The notes: generated by a model from the sequence alone, not told the origin. A DNA stretch of 64,000 nucleotides from Stutzerimonas decontaminans (GCF_000661915.1 NZ_CP007509.1:2559501-2623500), one strand, 5' to 3'; positions 1 to 8,912 are shown, counted from the first letter of the stretch. A program made the numbers and translations.

Positions 1-783
1 CGCGAGGTGCAGGCGCTGCAGTCGATCGACCTGGACATCCAGCCCAACGAGTTCGTCACCTTCGTCGGCGCCTCGGGCTGCGGCAAATCCACCCTGCTGC
101 GCATCATCGCGGGGCTGGAAACGCTGAGCCGCGGCGAAATCCTGCTCGACGGCAAGCCTATCGACGGCCCTGGCGTCGACCGCGCCATGGTCTTCCAGCA
201 CTACAGCCTCTACCCCTGGCTGACGGTGATGCAGAACATCAAGTTCTGCCGCCAGCTAAAGGTGATCGGCGACACGGTGCGCCATGACGGTGACGTGGAG
301 TCCGCCGCCGGCCGCGCCGACGCCCTGCTCAACCTGATGGGCCTAACGCGCTTCGCCGATGCCTATCCCAGCCAGCTCTCTGGCGGCATGCAGCAGCGCG
401 TTGCCATTGCGCGCGCCCTGCTCCCCAAGCCCGCGACGCTGTTGATGGACGAACCGTTCGGCGCGCTGGATGCGCAGACCCGCGAGGTCATGCACGACCT
501 GATCCGTCACGTGCACAGGCTGGAGAAGAGCACCATCCTGTTCGTCACCCACGATGTCGAGGAAGCCATCTATCTCGGCAGCCGCATTGTGCTGATGGCG
601 CCACGTCCCGGGCGTATCGATTCCATCTACGAGGTGCCGCTGCCAGCCCAGCGGCATCAGGACATGAAGCTCGCGCCGGAATTCACCGAACTCAAGCGCG
701 AGATCCTCGCCCGCATCCGCGAAACCTCTGGCATGCAGACCGACCTTGAGCAGCTGGCCAAACTCAGCGCCGTGGCCGGCTGA
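1..783 (+). CDS. ABC transporter ATP-binding protein, NitT/TauT type (5' end cut by window)
   Basis: The reading frame is open from base 1, so the true start lies upstream. It is an importer ATPase of the nitrate/sulfonate/taurine family, which couples ATP hydrolysis to uptake through a membrane permease. Counting from the first visible codon, Walker [10 protein letters not shown] is at about 23-31, the ABC signature LSGG at about 126-129, Walker B/D-loop DEPFGALD near 150, and the switch histidine in VTHD near 182. All catalytic motifs are intact. The permease gene is probably just upstream of the window. The matching substrate-binding protein is at 3332-4396, beyond a ligase gene. The hydrolase on the other strand ends 3 bp after this stop, so the two genes converge. 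The substrate cannot be read from the sequence; a nitrogen compound is likely from the context. Confidence 0.93.
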   Translation, partial: REVQALQSIDLDIQPNEFVTFVGASGCGKSTLLRIIAGLETLSRGEILLDGKPIDGPGVDRAMVFQHYSLYPWLTVMQNIKFCRQLKVIGDTVRHDGDVESAAGRADALLNLMGLTRFADAYPSQLSGGMQQRVAIARALLPKPATLLMDEPFGALDAQTREVMHDLIRHVHRLEKSTILFVTHDVEEAIYLGSRIVLMAPRPGRIDSIYEVPLPAQRHQDMKLAPEFTELKREILARIRETSGMQTDLEQLAKLSAVAG

Positions 784-786
784 AGG

Positions 787-1809
787 CTAGCGCCCGAGTA
801 GCTCGGCCATCGCTGCGAACACCTGCTGCATGGCCGCCGCGCTACGGCCGGGCCCACCGGCGCAATGACCCCAGTCCGATTCCAGCACCCGCAGTTCGGC
901 ACCGGGAATCAGCGAGGCCTCGTGGCGGGCATCCTCGACGGTGAAATACAGATCGCTGCTGCCGGGCATGAGGATGGCTCGCGCGCGGATGCGCCCCAGC
1001 GCTTCGGCCAGCGAGCCATCGCCGAAGCTGCGGGCCGGGTCGGCCGACTGCCAGGTATGCAGCACGCAGAGCAGGTCGTTGGCGTCCTGTTCCAGATGAT
1101 CCTGCTCCCAGTAGTCGAGCAGCGCCTCGAGGCTCTCGAAGCGCAGCTCGCGCCACAGCTCGTGACGATAGAACGCTTGCGAATAGGCCCAGCCGGCATA
1201 GGCGCGGCCGAAAGCCCGCAGGCCGCGTTCCGGCGGCACGCTGTAGCGACCACCCAGCCAGGCGGCGTCGGCGCAGAGCGCCGCCTTGACCCCCTCGAGA
1301 AACACCCGGTTGTGCGGCCAGCAGTGCGCCGTGCAGCAGAACGGCAGGATGGCGCGCACCCGCTCGGGATAGGCCATCGCCCAGAAAAGTGTCTGCATGC
1401 CGCCCATGGACCAGCCGGTCACCAGAGCGAGCTGCCAGTCTTCACCATACAGCCGGTCAAGTAGCGCCTTTTGCGCTCTTACGTTGTCCAGCAAGCTGAC
1501 CCGCGGGAAGTCCGCTCCGCCCTGGCCGGGTGCGGCGTTGCTCGGCGAGGTCGACCAGCCGGCGCCGAACAGGTTGGTCAGCACGACGCAGTAATCGCCA
1601 CCCGCCAAGGGCCCATCTGCACCAAGCAGGGGCAGGCTGCCCCAATGTGTGCCGCCGTAGTAGCTCGGAATCAGCACCAGGTTGTCCCGCGAGCGGTTCG
1701 GCGTACCCACCACCTGATAGCAAAGCTGCGCGTTGCGCAGACGCTCGCCGCTTTCGAGGCGGATTTCGCCCAGCGCGAAAAACTTCTTTTCCCTTTTTAT
1801 TTCAATCAT
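787..1809 (-). CDS. MetX-like alpha/beta hydrolase (homoserine O-acetyltransferase superfamily)
   Basis: This 340-residue alpha/beta-hydrolase resembles the MetX superfamily. The nucleophile elbow GWSMGG places the catalytic Ser near residue 134; the acid is probably in PGSSDLYF (near 285) and the His in DWGHCAGG (near 315). It lies in a nitrogen-scavenging cluster between an ABC ATPase and a GlnT-type ligase, so a role as an amide or ester hydrolase acting on the imported compound is more plausible than methionine synthesis, but this is inference. It is divergent from the ligase gene (142 bp between starts) and converges with the ATPase gene. The 142-bp region carries a palindrome that could control both directions. 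Confidence 0.8.
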   Translation of the reverse strand: MIEIKREKKFFALGEIRLESGERLRNAQLCYQVVGTPNRSRDNLVLIPSYYGGTHWGSLPLLGADGPLAGGDYCVVLTNLFGAGWSTSPSNAAPGQGGADFPRVSLLDNVRAQKALLDRLYGEDWQLALVTGWSMGGMQTLFWAMAYPERVRAILPFCCTAHCWPHNRVFLEGVKAALCADAAWLGGRYSVPPERGLRAFGRAYAGWAYSQAFYRHELWRELRFESLEALLDYWEQDHLEQDANDLLCVLHTWQSADPARSFGDGSLAEALGRIRARAILMPGSSDLYFTVEDARHEASLIPGAELRVLESDWGHCAGGPGRSAAAMQQVFAAMAELLGR

Positions 1810-1868
1810 CTACACGACTCCGGCATCTACGAAACGGGGACGAGGCGAAACCAGCGGCGGCCCGTTTC

Positions 1869-1892
1869 TATACACGCTGGCATGTATATTGG
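1869..1892 (+). promoter_or_regulatory. Palindrome TATACA-N8-TGTATA and possible -24/-12 element upstream of glnT
   Basis: The divergent region contains a perfect 6+6 palindrome: TATACA at 1869-1874, eight bases, TGTATA at 1883-1888. It looks like an operator for a dimeric regulator. Overlapping it, TGGCA at 1878-1882 and TTGG at 1889-1892 have sigma-54-like spacing, but the -12 GC is GG here, so that call is weak. An 8-bp inverted repeat (gaaacggg at 1831-1838, cccgtttc at 1861-1868) lies just upstream. Confidence 0.4.
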
Positions 1893-1951
1893 ATGAAGGA
1901 ATCGTGCCAGCGGCCCCGGCCGCCATTCATGACTCCAAGGAGCACAAGCCA

Positions 1952-3316
1952 ATGACCAGCTTTCCCCTCTCCTCCGTCGAGGAGCTGAAGCAGCAGTTGC
2001 AGGACAAGGGCGTGAAATACGCGATGGCCAGCTACGTCGACATCCACGGCGTGATCAAAGGCAAGTTCGTTCCGCTCGCCCACCTCGGCCAGATGCTGCG
2101 TGGCTCGGAGCTCTATACCGGCGCAGCGCTGGATGGCGTGCCGCAGGAGATCAGCGACAACGAAGTGGCTGCCATGCCCGACCCGGCCACCGCCACCCAG
2201 TGCAGCTGGAACCGCGACCTGGCCTGGTTCGCCAGCGATCTGTACCTCGATGGCAAACCGTTCGAAGCCTGCTCGCGCGGCATCCTCAAGCGCCAGACCG
2301 AAGCCGCCGCCGAGCTCGGCTACACCTTCAACCTCGGCATCGAGACCGAATTCTTCCTGTTCAAGGACACCCCGGATGGCGGCTTCGCGCCGATCTCCGA
2401 GCGCGACGACATGGCCAAGCCGTGCTACGACCCGCGTCTGCTGATGGACAACCTGCCTATCGTCGACGAACTGGTGCAGGCCATGAACGAGATGGGCTGG
2501 GGCGTCTACTCGTTCGACCACGAGGACGCCAACGGCCAGTTCGAAACCGACTTCAAGTACACCGACGCCCTCGGCATGGCCGACCGTTTCGTGTTCTTCC
2601 GCATGATGGCCAACGAAATCGCCCGCAAGCACGGCGCCTTTGCCACCTTCATGCCCAAGCCCTCGGCCAACCGCACCGGCAGCGGCGCGCACTACAACAT
2701 GTCGCTGGCCGACATCGAAACCGGCAAGAACCTCTTCGAAGTCGATGGCGAAGACACCTATGGCTGCGGCGTGACCCCGCTGGCCTATCACTTCATCGCC
2801 GGGGTGCTGAAGCACGCCAAAGCCATCTGCGCCGTCATCGCGCCGACGGTCAACAGCTACAAGCGGCTGATCCGCAAGGGCGCCATGTCCGGCTCGACCT
2901 GGGCCCCGGTGTTCTGCTGCTACGGCAACAACAACCGCACCAATATGCTGCGCATCCCGTCCCAGGGCGCGCGAGTCGAATGCCGCGCCGCTGACATCGG
3001 CTGCAACCCTTATCTCGGCGCCGCGATGATCCTCGCCGCCGGTCTCGAAGGCATCCGCGACAAGCTCGATCCGGGCCAGCCGCACCGCGAGAACATGTAC
3101 CACTACAGCGAACAGGAAGTGGCGCAGATGGGTATCGAAACCCTACCGCGCACCCTCAGCGAAGCCATCGACGCCTTCGAGGCCGACCCGCTGTCGCGCC
3201 AGGTGTTCGGCGATGCGATGTACCAGGCCTTCGTCGACTTCAAGCGCGACGAATGGAATGCCTACCACACCCACGTTTCCGACTGGGAAATCCAGCGCTA
3301 TCTGAAATTTTTCTGA
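1952..3316 (+). CDS. glnT: Type III glutamine synthetase-like ligase (GlnT / gamma-glutamylamide synthetase type)
   Basis: This 454-residue protein belongs to the glutamine synthetase fold family and would ligate ammonia or an amine to the gamma-carboxyl of glutamate using ATP. Visible family motifs are the N-terminal VDIHGVIKGKFVP, the DHEDANGQFE metal/glutamate block, FMPKPSANRTGSG, and the APTVNSYKR and YGNNNR nucleotide-site motifs. The C-terminus HVSDWEIQRYLKFF is close to that of gamma-glutamylmethylamide synthetases, so an amine other than ammonia is possible. The ATG at 1952 is preferred because AAGGAG lies 9 bases upstream; the frame is open farther upstream but has no better start. 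It is followed after 15 bp by the transporter's binding protein, so they probably form one operon. Confidence 0.88.
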   Translation: MTSFPLSSVEELKQQLQDKGVKYAMASYVDIHGVIKGKFVPLAHLGQMLRGSELYTGAALDGVPQEISDNEVAAMPDPATATQCSWNRDLAWFASDLYLDGKPFEACSRGILKRQTEAAAELGYTFNLGIETEFFLFKDTPDGGFAPISERDDMAKPCYDPRLLMDNLPIVDELVQAMNEMGWGVYSFDHEDANGQFETDFKYTDALGMADRFVFFRMMANEIARKHGAFATFMPKPSANRTGSGAHYNMSLADIETGKNLFEVDGEDTYGCGVTPLAYHFIAGVLKHAKAICAVIAPTVNSYKRLIRKGAMSGSTWAPVFCCYGNNNRTNMLRIPSQGARVECRAADIGCNPYLGAAMILAAGLEGIRDKLDPGQPHRENMYHYSEQEVAQMGIETLPRTLSEAIDAFEADPLSRQVFGDAMYQAFVDFKRDEWNAYHTHVSDWEIQRYLKFF

Positions 3317-3331
3317 ACAGGGAGTCTCACC

Positions 3332-4396
3332 ATGCACGGCACCATGAAAAAACTGTTCTGCGCCGGGGCCATTGCCCTCGCCGCTCTTTCCCCGTTCGCC
3401 CAGGCCGAGGAGAAGAAAACCTTCAACCTGGCCTGGACCATCTACGTCGGCTGGATGCCCTGGAAGTACGCCGACGAGTCCGGAATCATGAAGAAGTGGG
3501 CCGACAAGTACGGGATCGAGGTGAACATCAGCCAGATCAACGACTATGTCGAATCCATCAACCAGTACAGCGCCGGTCAGTTCGACGGCGTGGTCGCCAC
3601 CAGCATGGATGCGCTGTCCATCCCGGCGGCAGGTGGCGTCGATACCACCGCACTGATTGTCGGCAGTTACTCAAACGGCAACGACGGGCTGGTAATGAAA
3701 GGCACCAGCGACCTCAAGCAGATCAAGGGCCAGCAGGTGCACCTGGTCGAACTGTCGGTGTCGCACTACATACTGGCCAAGGCGCTGGACAGCGTCGGTC
3801 TTTCGGAGAAGGACGTGAAGGTGGTCAACACCTCGGACGCCGACATCGTCGCTGCCTTCAGCACGGCCGACGTGCGCAACGTGGCGACCTGGAGTCCGCT
3901 GCTGCAGGAAGTCGCCGCCACACCGGATGCACATCAGGTCTTCGACTCGGCCAGCGTGCCGGGCCATGTCAAGGACCTGCTGATCGTCAACAGCGAGACG
4001 CTGGCCGACAATCCGGCCTTCGGCAAGGCCGTCACCGGCGCCTGGTACGAGGTGATGGCAATCATGGCCAGCGATACGCCGGAAGGCGCCGAGCTGCGTG
4101 CCCAGTTGGGAGCTGCATCGGGTACCGACCAGGCCGGCTACGAGGCGCAGCTCGAGGGCACCCATATGTTCTTCCAGCCAGCCGAAGCGATCGCCTTCAT
4201 TTCCGGCGAACAGGCCCATGAAGCCATGGACAGCGTGCGCAAATTCTCCTTCGATCATGGTCTCTTGGGCGACGGTGCCGACTCGGCGGACTTCGTCGGT
4301 ATTGCCATGCCCAAGGGCACGCTCGGCGACCAGGGCAACCTGAAGCTGCGCTTCGACACCAGCTACATGCAAATGGCCGCCGACGGCGCGCTGTAA
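3332..4396 (+). CDS. ABC transporter periplasmic substrate-binding protein (NitT/TauT; urea-carboxylase-region type)
   Basis: This 354-residue periplasmic protein has a signal peptide: a basic start (MKK), a hydrophobic run, and probable cleavage after FAQA. The mature N-terminal region contains AWTIYVGWMPWKYA and NDYVESINQY. As I recall the families, this resembles the binding proteins encoded beside urea/guanidine carboxylase genes; the ligand here is unproven. It should deliver substrate to the permease served by the ATPase at 1-783. The ATG at 3332 has AGGGAG about 8 bases upstream; the internal ATG at 3344 is an alternative. It forms an operon with the ligase gene (15-bp gap), and the TetR gene follows 63 bp later. 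Confidence 0.88.
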   Translation: MHGTMKKLFCAGAIALAALSPFAQAEEKKTFNLAWTIYVGWMPWKYADESGIMKKWADKYGIEVNISQINDYVESINQYSAGQFDGVVATSMDALSIPAAGGVDTTALIVGSYSNGNDGLVMKGTSDLKQIKGQQVHLVELSVSHYILAKALDSVGLSEKDVKVVNTSDADIVAAFSTADVRNVATWSPLLQEVAATPDAHQVFDSASVPGHVKDLLIVNSETLADNPAFGKAVTGAWYEVMAIMASDTPEGAELRAQLGAASGTDQAGYEAQLEGTHMFFQPAEAIAFISGEQAHEAMDSVRKFSFDHGLLGDGADSADFVGIAMPKGTLGDQGNLKLRFDTSYMQMAADGAL

Positions 4397-4459
4397 AGCC
4401 TTGCCACGCAGCGTCCGGAAACGGCACGCTGCGTGGCCGCTGCGCATTCGAGGAGCCCC

Positions 4460-5068
4460 ATGCGCCGTACCAAAGAAGACGCCGAACAGACCCGCCTCAA
4501 GGTGATCGCCGCGGCACTCGAGCTGTTCAGTCGCAACGGCTACTCCAATACCACCCTGGCAATGATCGCCGAAGCCGCCGGCTTCAGCCGCGGGCCGATC
4601 TACTGGCATTTCAAGAGCAAGGACGAACTCTACGAAGCAGTCCTTGGCTATTCCCAGGTGCCACTGGAGCGGCTGATCGAACAGAGCCGAGAACTTGCCG
4701 CCGATCCGCGCGCCGCGCTGGAACACTTCATCACGGAATGGTTTCGCCTGCTGCTGGAGGAGCGCTGGTATCGCCAGTCCTTCGAGATCCTGCTGAACAA
4801 GACTGAGCTCACCGCGCAGATGGCCAGCACGCTGAAACGCGAGCGCAAGCTGACGCGGACCATGGTGCAATTGCTGGAAGAAATGATCGCAAAGGTGCAA
4901 GCGAACGAAGAATCGGCGCGCTCGCTCGCCGTGCTGCTCTATTCGAGCCTGATGGGCATCACCCACACCTGGCTGCTGTCACCGAAGCTGTTCTCGCTCA
5001 GAGAACAGGCGCCCTGCATGGTATGCAGCCTGTTGGCGCTGGTAGCGCCTGCCGCTAACACAGATTGA
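4460..5068 (+). CDS. TetR/AcrR family transcriptional regulator
   Basis: This 202-residue regulator has a typical N-terminal TetR helix-turn-helix at about residues 10-57, including LAMIAEAAGFSRGPIYWHF, followed by a helical ligand-binding domain. The recognition helix and the start MRRTKEDAEQTR resemble AcrR/TtgR-type efflux-pump repressors, but no pump is adjacent. It may regulate the transporter-ligase genes just upstream or a distant target. ATG 4460 is chosen because AGGAG lies about 6 bases upstream; an earlier in-frame start near 4433 would lie before the ribosome-binding site. The stop abuts the convergent DUF1652 gene. Confidence 0.88.
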   Translation: MRRTKEDAEQTRLKVIAAALELFSRNGYSNTTLAMIAEAAGFSRGPIYWHFKSKDELYEAVLGYSQVPLERLIEQSRELAADPRAALEHFITEWFRLLLEERWYRQSFEILLNKTELTAQMASTLKRERKLTRTMVQLLEEMIAKVQANEESARSLAVLLYSSLMGITHTWLLSPKLFSLREQAPCMVCSLLALVAPAANTD

Positions 5069-5341
5069 TCAACCCAATAGGCGCGGGCGCTTGAGCTTGC
5101 TCAACAACGCAGGCCGAAGCGCAGCGGCATCCAGATCAATGGTGTTGATCAGGCCGGTAATGTCGGCCTGGGAAAGAGATATGCGACACGGTAGGCCGGT
5201 CAGCAGTAACGACTCACCGGCTGCCTCGTCTATCAGCATCACCCGTATCGTGGATGGCGAATCCATTCGCGCACTGAACAGCAGCGGCGCGTAGTACTGC
5301 TGCACCATCGCGAAGGCTTCCGGTTGCCTGAAGCGTTTCAT
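5069..5341 (-). CDS. Small DUF1652-like pseudomonad protein
   Basis: This 90-residue protein has no signal peptide or membrane segment. The stretch IRVMLIDEAAGESLLLTGL followed by SQADITGLINTI resembles the DUF1652 family found mostly in Pseudomonas, whose function is unknown. The ATG at 5341 is chosen because GAGGGAG (complement of 5351-5357) lies 9 bases upstream; a TTG at 5350 would sit directly on that site. The gene converges with the TetR gene with no gap between stops. The family call is from memory of the pattern. Confidence 0.6.
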   Translation of the reverse strand: MKRFRQPEAFAMVQQYYAPLLFSARMDSPSTIRVMLIDEAAGESLLLTGLPCRISLSQADITGLINTIDLDAAALRPALLSKLKRPRLLG

Positions 5342-5630
5342 GAATGACAACTCCCTCTGTCAGGCGGCGGATTCTAGCAGCGGTAGGCACCCAGGCTCTG
5401 GTGGCAATTGCCAACTCCGCCACAGGCGTAATCGATTCTGGTTGAAGTGCTGTCGCTTACACCGCCCGCGCGGCTACGGCGCACCAGAACAGTGCTAGAT
5501 ACAGCCGCTAGAGAGAGAACCCTTCGGTACCTACGGCCTGGAAAATGGAGGCAGCCACGGTGGCTACGAACGCTTGCGATGGGAACGAATCGGGAACTCA
5601 GACAGGCCCAATTTGCGCACCCCAGAAACG

Positions 5631-5659
5631 CTGAAGGCCCCGGAATACGGGGCCTTCAG
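5631..5659 (-). terminator. Hairpin terminator downstream of tRNA-Ser
   Basis: A perfect 11-bp stem (5631-5641 with 5649-5659) and a 7-base loop lie 9 bases past the tRNA 3' end on the minus strand. The following U tract is short. The 5360-5630 stretch holds no gene I can support. Confidence 0.7.
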
Positions 5660-5668
5660 GTTTGCAGA

Positions 5669-5758
5669 TGGCGGAAGCGCAGAGATTCGAACTCTGGGAA
5701 AGGTCTCCCCTTCGGCGGTTTTCAAGACCGCTGCCTTCAACCACTCGGCCACACTTCC
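5669..5758 (-). tRNA. tRNA-Ser (anticodon TGA)
   Basis: The minus strand folds as a class II tRNA with a long variable arm, as expected for serine. The acceptor stem GGAAGTG pairs with CGCTTCC and is followed by a G discriminator and an encoded CCA (5669-5671). The T-arm contains GTTCGAATC. The anticodon loop CTTGAAA gives anticodon TGA at 5722-5724, reading UCA and other UCN codons. No integrase gene or attachment duplication is visible beside it, although tRNA-Ser genes are common integration sites. Confidence 0.96.
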
Positions 5759-5774
5759 GGATAAAGCGGGCGCA

Positions 5775-5802
5775 ATAGTACCGGATAGAAATACACTGTC
5801 AA
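5775..5802 (-). promoter_or_regulatory. Sigma-70 promoter of tRNA-Ser
   Basis: On the minus strand TTGACA (complement of 5797-5802) is followed by a 16-base spacer and TACTAT (complement of 5775-5780). Transcription would start about 8 bases before the mature tRNA 5' end. Confidence 0.75.
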
Positions 5803-5831
5803 ACACTGATGCTAGGCATCCAACTTGCCTC

Positions 5832-5840
5832 TGCTATGAT
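5832..5840 (+). promoter_or_regulatory. Extended -10 promoter of the YccA-like gene
   Basis: TGC followed by TATGAT at 5835-5840 forms an extended -10 element about 45 bases before the ATG at 5887. No good -35 is visible, which is common for extended -10 promoters. A ribosome-binding site AAGGAG is at 5874-5879. Confidence 0.5.
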
Positions 5841-5886
5841 CCGGGACAAATCGTCTCAGGCTTGAATTCATCCAAGGAGTGTCGCC

Positions 5887-6555
5887 ATGCACGAACACGA
5901 ATACGCGCTTAGCCACACGCAGGTCGAACAGCGTGAGGTCAGCAAGGTCCTGCGCAACACCTACGGGCTACTGGCCATGACCCTCGCGTTCAGCGGGCTG
6001 GTCGCCTACATGGCCATGCAGGCCAATGCCGCCTACCCGAATATCTTCGTGGTGCTGATCGGCTTCTATGGCCTGTTCTTCCTCACCGCCAAACTGCGCA
6101 ATTCGGTATGGGGCCTGGTTTCCACCTTCGCCCTGACCGGTTTCATGGGCTACACCCTTGGCCCGATCCTCAACATGTACCTGGGGTTGGCCAACGGCGG
6201 TGAGCTGATCAGCTCGGCGCTGTCGATGACCGCCCTGGTGTTCTTCGGTCTGTCGGCTTACGTGCTGATCACCCGCAAGGACATGAGCTTCCTCAGCGGT
6301 TTCATCACCGCGGGCTTCTTCGTGCTGATCGGTGCCATGCTGGCGGGCTTCTTCTTCCAGATCACCGGGCTGCAACTGGCGATCAGCGCCGGCTTCGTCC
6401 TGTTCTCCTCGGCCTGCATCCTGTTCCAGACCAGCGCCATCATCCACGGCGGTGAGCGCAACTACATCATGGCCACCATCGGCCTGTTCGTTTCGCTGTA
6501 CAACCTGTTCATCAGCCTGCTGCAGCTGCTGGGCATCTTCGGCGGCGACGACTGA
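5887..6555 (+). CDS. yccA: Bax inhibitor-1/YccA family inner-membrane protein
   Basis: This 222-residue protein has about seven hydrophobic segments from residue 30 to the C-terminus and the BI-1 family arrangement. E. coli YccA is a substrate and modulator of the FtsH membrane protease; the same role is expected here but not proven. The N-terminus ([24 protein letters not shown]) is cytosolic and polar, as in YccA. The start is supported by AAGGAG 8 bases upstream. The gene stands alone, divergent from the tRNA-Ser gene and closed by a strong terminator. Confidence 0.92.
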   Translation: MHEHEYALSHTQVEQREVSKVLRNTYGLLAMTLAFSGLVAYMAMQANAAYPNIFVVLIGFYGLFFLTAKLRNSVWGLVSTFALTGFMGYTLGPILNMYLGLANGGELISSALSMTALVFFGLSAYVLITRKDMSFLSGFITAGFFVLIGAMLAGFFFQITGLQLAISAGFVLFSSACILFQTSAIIHGGERNYIMATIGLFVSLYNLFISLLQLLGIFGGDD

Positions 6556-6591
6556 TTCAGGCGTAAGCCCGCCCGCTGAGGCGGGCACCCG

Positions 6592-6632
6592 ACACCCTGC
6601 GAAGGCCACGCTTTCGCAGGGTGTTTTTGTTT
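6592..6632 (+). terminator. Rho-independent terminator after yccA
   Basis: A perfect 12-bp stem (6592-6603 with 6613-6624) with a 9-base loop is followed by a T-rich tract to 6632. A smaller GC hairpin (cccgcc...ggcggg) sits just before it at about 6568-6586. The convergent MFS gene ends at 6665. Confidence 0.9.
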
Positions 6633-6664
6633 GGGCGTTCGATACGCCAGGTTGCAAGTCCGCC

Positions 6665-7933
6665 TCAGCCAGTACGGGCGGGCTGGGCCTCGGGCGCGGC
6701 ATCCTCGAAACGGTTCACCTGGCGCAGGCTCCTGAAGCCGAGCATCCAGCCGCCGGTGACCGCCAGCGTACAGAGGCTACCCAGCAGCGCTGCCGGCATC
6801 GCGCCAAACCAGGAGGCGCTAAAGCCCGCTCGGAATTCACCTAGCTCGTTGGACGAGCCAATAAACAGCATGTTCACCGCATTGACCCGCCCGCGCATTG
6901 CGTCCGGCGTAGAGAACTGGATCAGCGATGAACGGATGTACATGCTGACCATATCCGCACCGCCAGCAACGAACAGCGCGGCGAACGACAGCCAGAACAG
7001 GCTGGACAGCGCGAAGACCATGTTCGCCAGGCCGAATACCGCTACTGCAATGAACATGGTCATGCCGACGTGGCGGTTGAACGGCCGCGTGCTCAGGTAG
7101 AAGCCCACCAGCACTTCACCGAGAGCCATGGCGCTGCGCAATGCACCGAGGCCGGTCGGGCCGACTTCCAGTACTTCCTGGGCATAGATCGGCAGCAGCG
7201 CGACTACGCCACCGAGCAGCACGGCGAACAGATCCAGCGAAATGGTTCCGAGAATGATCGGCCGCGAGCGGATGAAGTGGATGCCCGCGGTGAAACGCTG
7301 CCAGGCCGTGGATTCCAGCGCCTGCATTGCCTCGCCGTAGCGCACCGGCACGCGCTGCAATAGCAGGATCGCCGCAAGGAAGAACAGCAGACAGGCTGCG
7401 TAGGTCAACCCGCCACCGCCCAGCGCATACAGGCCGCCGCCAACCACTGGCCCAGCGATGGTAGAGCCGCGCACGATCATGCTGTTGGCGGCGATGGCCG
7501 CAGCCAGGCGCTCGCGCGGCACGATCTGCGGCAGCAGGCTGGACAACGCCGGCCCGGTAAAGGCACGGGCGCAGCCGTAGAAGACCAAAACGATATAGAA
7601 GCTGAGCACCGCCCCGTCGCTGAGCGAGAGCCACAACAGAGCCGCCGCACAGATCGCCTCGAGCGCCCAGCTCAGGGCGAGGATGCGCTTGCGATCGTAA
7701 CGGTCGATCAGATCGCCGGCGGGCATCAGCAGCAGAAACATCGGGATGAACTGGGCCAGCCCGACATAAGCCAGCGACAGCGGATCACGGGTCATGTCGT
7801 ACACCTGCCACGCCACCACGACAGCGAGAATCTGCACGGCGAACATGGCCAGTACGCGACTGATCAGAAACGGCAAGAAGCCAGGCTGACGGTAGACGGA
7901 ATCAGGCAAAGCGGATGCGTCGGCAATAGACAT
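6665..7933 (-). CDS. MFS transporter, EntS/DHA3-like exporter
   Basis: This 422-residue protein has about twelve hydrophobic segments. The loop between helices 2 and 3 reads GDLIDRYDRKR, the MFS signature (G-x-x-x-D-R-x-x-R-K/R). The closest pattern I recognise is the MFS_3/EntS group, which includes the enterobactin exporter and related drug exporters. There is no siderophore gene nearby, so the substrate is open. It converges with yccA and is divergent from tusD with a 227-bp gap. Confidence 0.85.
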   Translation of the reverse strand: MSIADASALPDSVYRQPGFLPFLISRVLAMFAVQILAVVVAWQVYDMTRDPLSLAYVGLAQFIPMFLLLMPAGDLIDRYDRKRILALSWALEAICAAALLWLSLSDGAVLSFYIVLVFYGCARAFTGPALSSLLPQIVPRERLAAAIAANSMIVRGSTIAGPVVGGGLYALGGGGLTYAACLLFFLAAILLLQRVPVRYGEAMQALESTAWQRFTAGIHFIRSRPIILGTISLDLFAVLLGGVVALLPIYAQEVLEVGPTGLGALRSAMALGEVLVGFYLSTRPFNRHVGMTMFIAVAVFGLANMVFALSSLFWLSFAALFVAGGADMVSMYIRSSLIQFSTPDAMRGRVNAVNMLFIGSSNELGEFRAGFSASWFGAMPAALLGSLCTLAVTGGWMLGFRSLRQVNRFEDAAPEAQPARTG

Positions 7934-8160
7934 GGGATATCCAGACGGCCAGGCCCGGCAATGGGCCGAAAGCCGGCCAATCTACCGGAGCGGCAAAGAT
8001 GCGAGCAATGCTGACGCGCCCGGCTGGCCGCCACCCAGCACCGTTCGAGGGCTGGGAATTCGCGAAGCCTGCCCGACCAACGAACCCTGGAATAAACGAC
8101 GACGGATTCTCCATCTGCGTGGCTGGCGTATCATGTCGGCTGTTCTGCAATGGTGCCCCG

Positions 8161-8553
8161 ATGAAATTCGTAATCGCTCTGTTCGCCCCGCCTCACTCGC
8201 CGGCTGCCCGCCGCGCGTTGCGCTTCGCCGAAGCTGCACTGGCCGGCGGCCACGAGATCACCCGTTTGTTCTTCTATCAGGACGGCGTGCACAGCGCCTC
8301 AGCGAACATAGTCGCGGCCCAGGATGAGCTGGACGTGGCTGCCGAGTGGAGTCGCTTCGTCAGCGCCAACCAGCTGGACGGCGTGGTCTGCATTGCCGCC
8401 GGCCTGCGTCGCGGCGTACTGGATGCCGGCGAAGCGCAGCGCTACCAGCGGCCCGCTGCGAATCTTGCCGCCGGCTGGGAGCTGTCGGGGCTGGGCCAGC
8501 TGCATGAAGCGGCGCAACAGGCTGATCGACTCGTCTGCTTCGGAGGCCAATGA
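8161..8553 (+). CDS. tusD: Sulfurtransferase complex subunit TusD
   Basis: This 130-residue DsrE-family protein receives persulfide sulfur from TusA and passes it to TusE during 2-thiolation of wobble uridine in tRNA. The catalytic cysteine is visible at about residue 77 in VVCIAAGLRRG, matching the active Cys of E. coli TusD. The gene starts the tightly coupled tusDCBE-ybiB operon and overlaps tusC by 4 bases. The upstream 227 bp hold a weak TATCAT (8129-8134) as a possible -10 but no clear -35. Confidence 0.94.
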   Translation: MKFVIALFAPPHSPAARRALRFAEAALAGGHEITRLFFYQDGVHSASANIVAAQDELDVAAEWSRFVSANQLDGVVCIAAGLRRGVLDAGEAQRYQRPAANLAAGWELSGLGQLHEAAQQADRLVCFGGQ

Positions 8554-8912
8554 TGGCGCGTTCCATGCTTATCATCAGCCGCCAGGCGCCCTGGTCTGGC
8601 CCCTCGGCGCGCGAGGCGCTGGACATCGTGCTGGCTGGTGGGGCGTTCGAATTGCCGTTGGGGCTGCTGTTTCTCGACGACGGCGTGTTCCAGCTCGTCG
8701 CGTCACAGCGGGCTGCTTCGCTCGAGCAGAAAGACCTGACCGCGAATCTGCAGGCGCTGCCGTTGTTTGGTGTCGATGCGCTGTTCGCGGCACGCCGCAG
8801 CCTGGCCGAGCGCAACCTGAATGAATCCGCTCTGGCGCTGCCCGTCGAGGTGCTCGATGACGCTGGCCTGAGTGCCCTGATCAACCGCTATGACCATGTG
8901 ATCACGATCTGA
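8550..8912 (+). CDS. tusC: Sulfurtransferase complex subunit TusC
   Basis: This protein of about 120 residues is a DsrF-like structural subunit of the heterohexameric TusBCD complex. It has the family pattern IISRQAPWSG...REALDIVLAGG and a hydrophobic LLFLDDGVFQL strand. Two adjacent ATG codons (8550 and 8553) are possible; GGAGG at 8542-8546 gives better spacing for 8553. It overlaps both neighbours, a sign of translational coupling. Confidence 0.92.
   Translation: MMARSMLIISRQAPWSGPSAREALDIVLAGGAFELPLGLLFLDDGVFQLVASQRAASLEQKDLTANLQALPLFGVDALFAARRSLAERNLNESALALPVEVLDDAGLSALINRYDHVITI

Noticed and set aside
1810..1951. Guanidine (ykkC-type) riboswitch before glnT
   Set aside because: The binding-protein family hinted at guanidine, and an ACGAGG and an 8-bp inverted repeat are present, but the conserved riboswitch core could not be recognised.
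5360..5668. Possible integration site or integrase remnant beside tRNA-Ser
   Set aside because: No integrase, no direct repeat of the tRNA 3' end and no island-like composition were seen; the stretch holds only the tRNA terminator.
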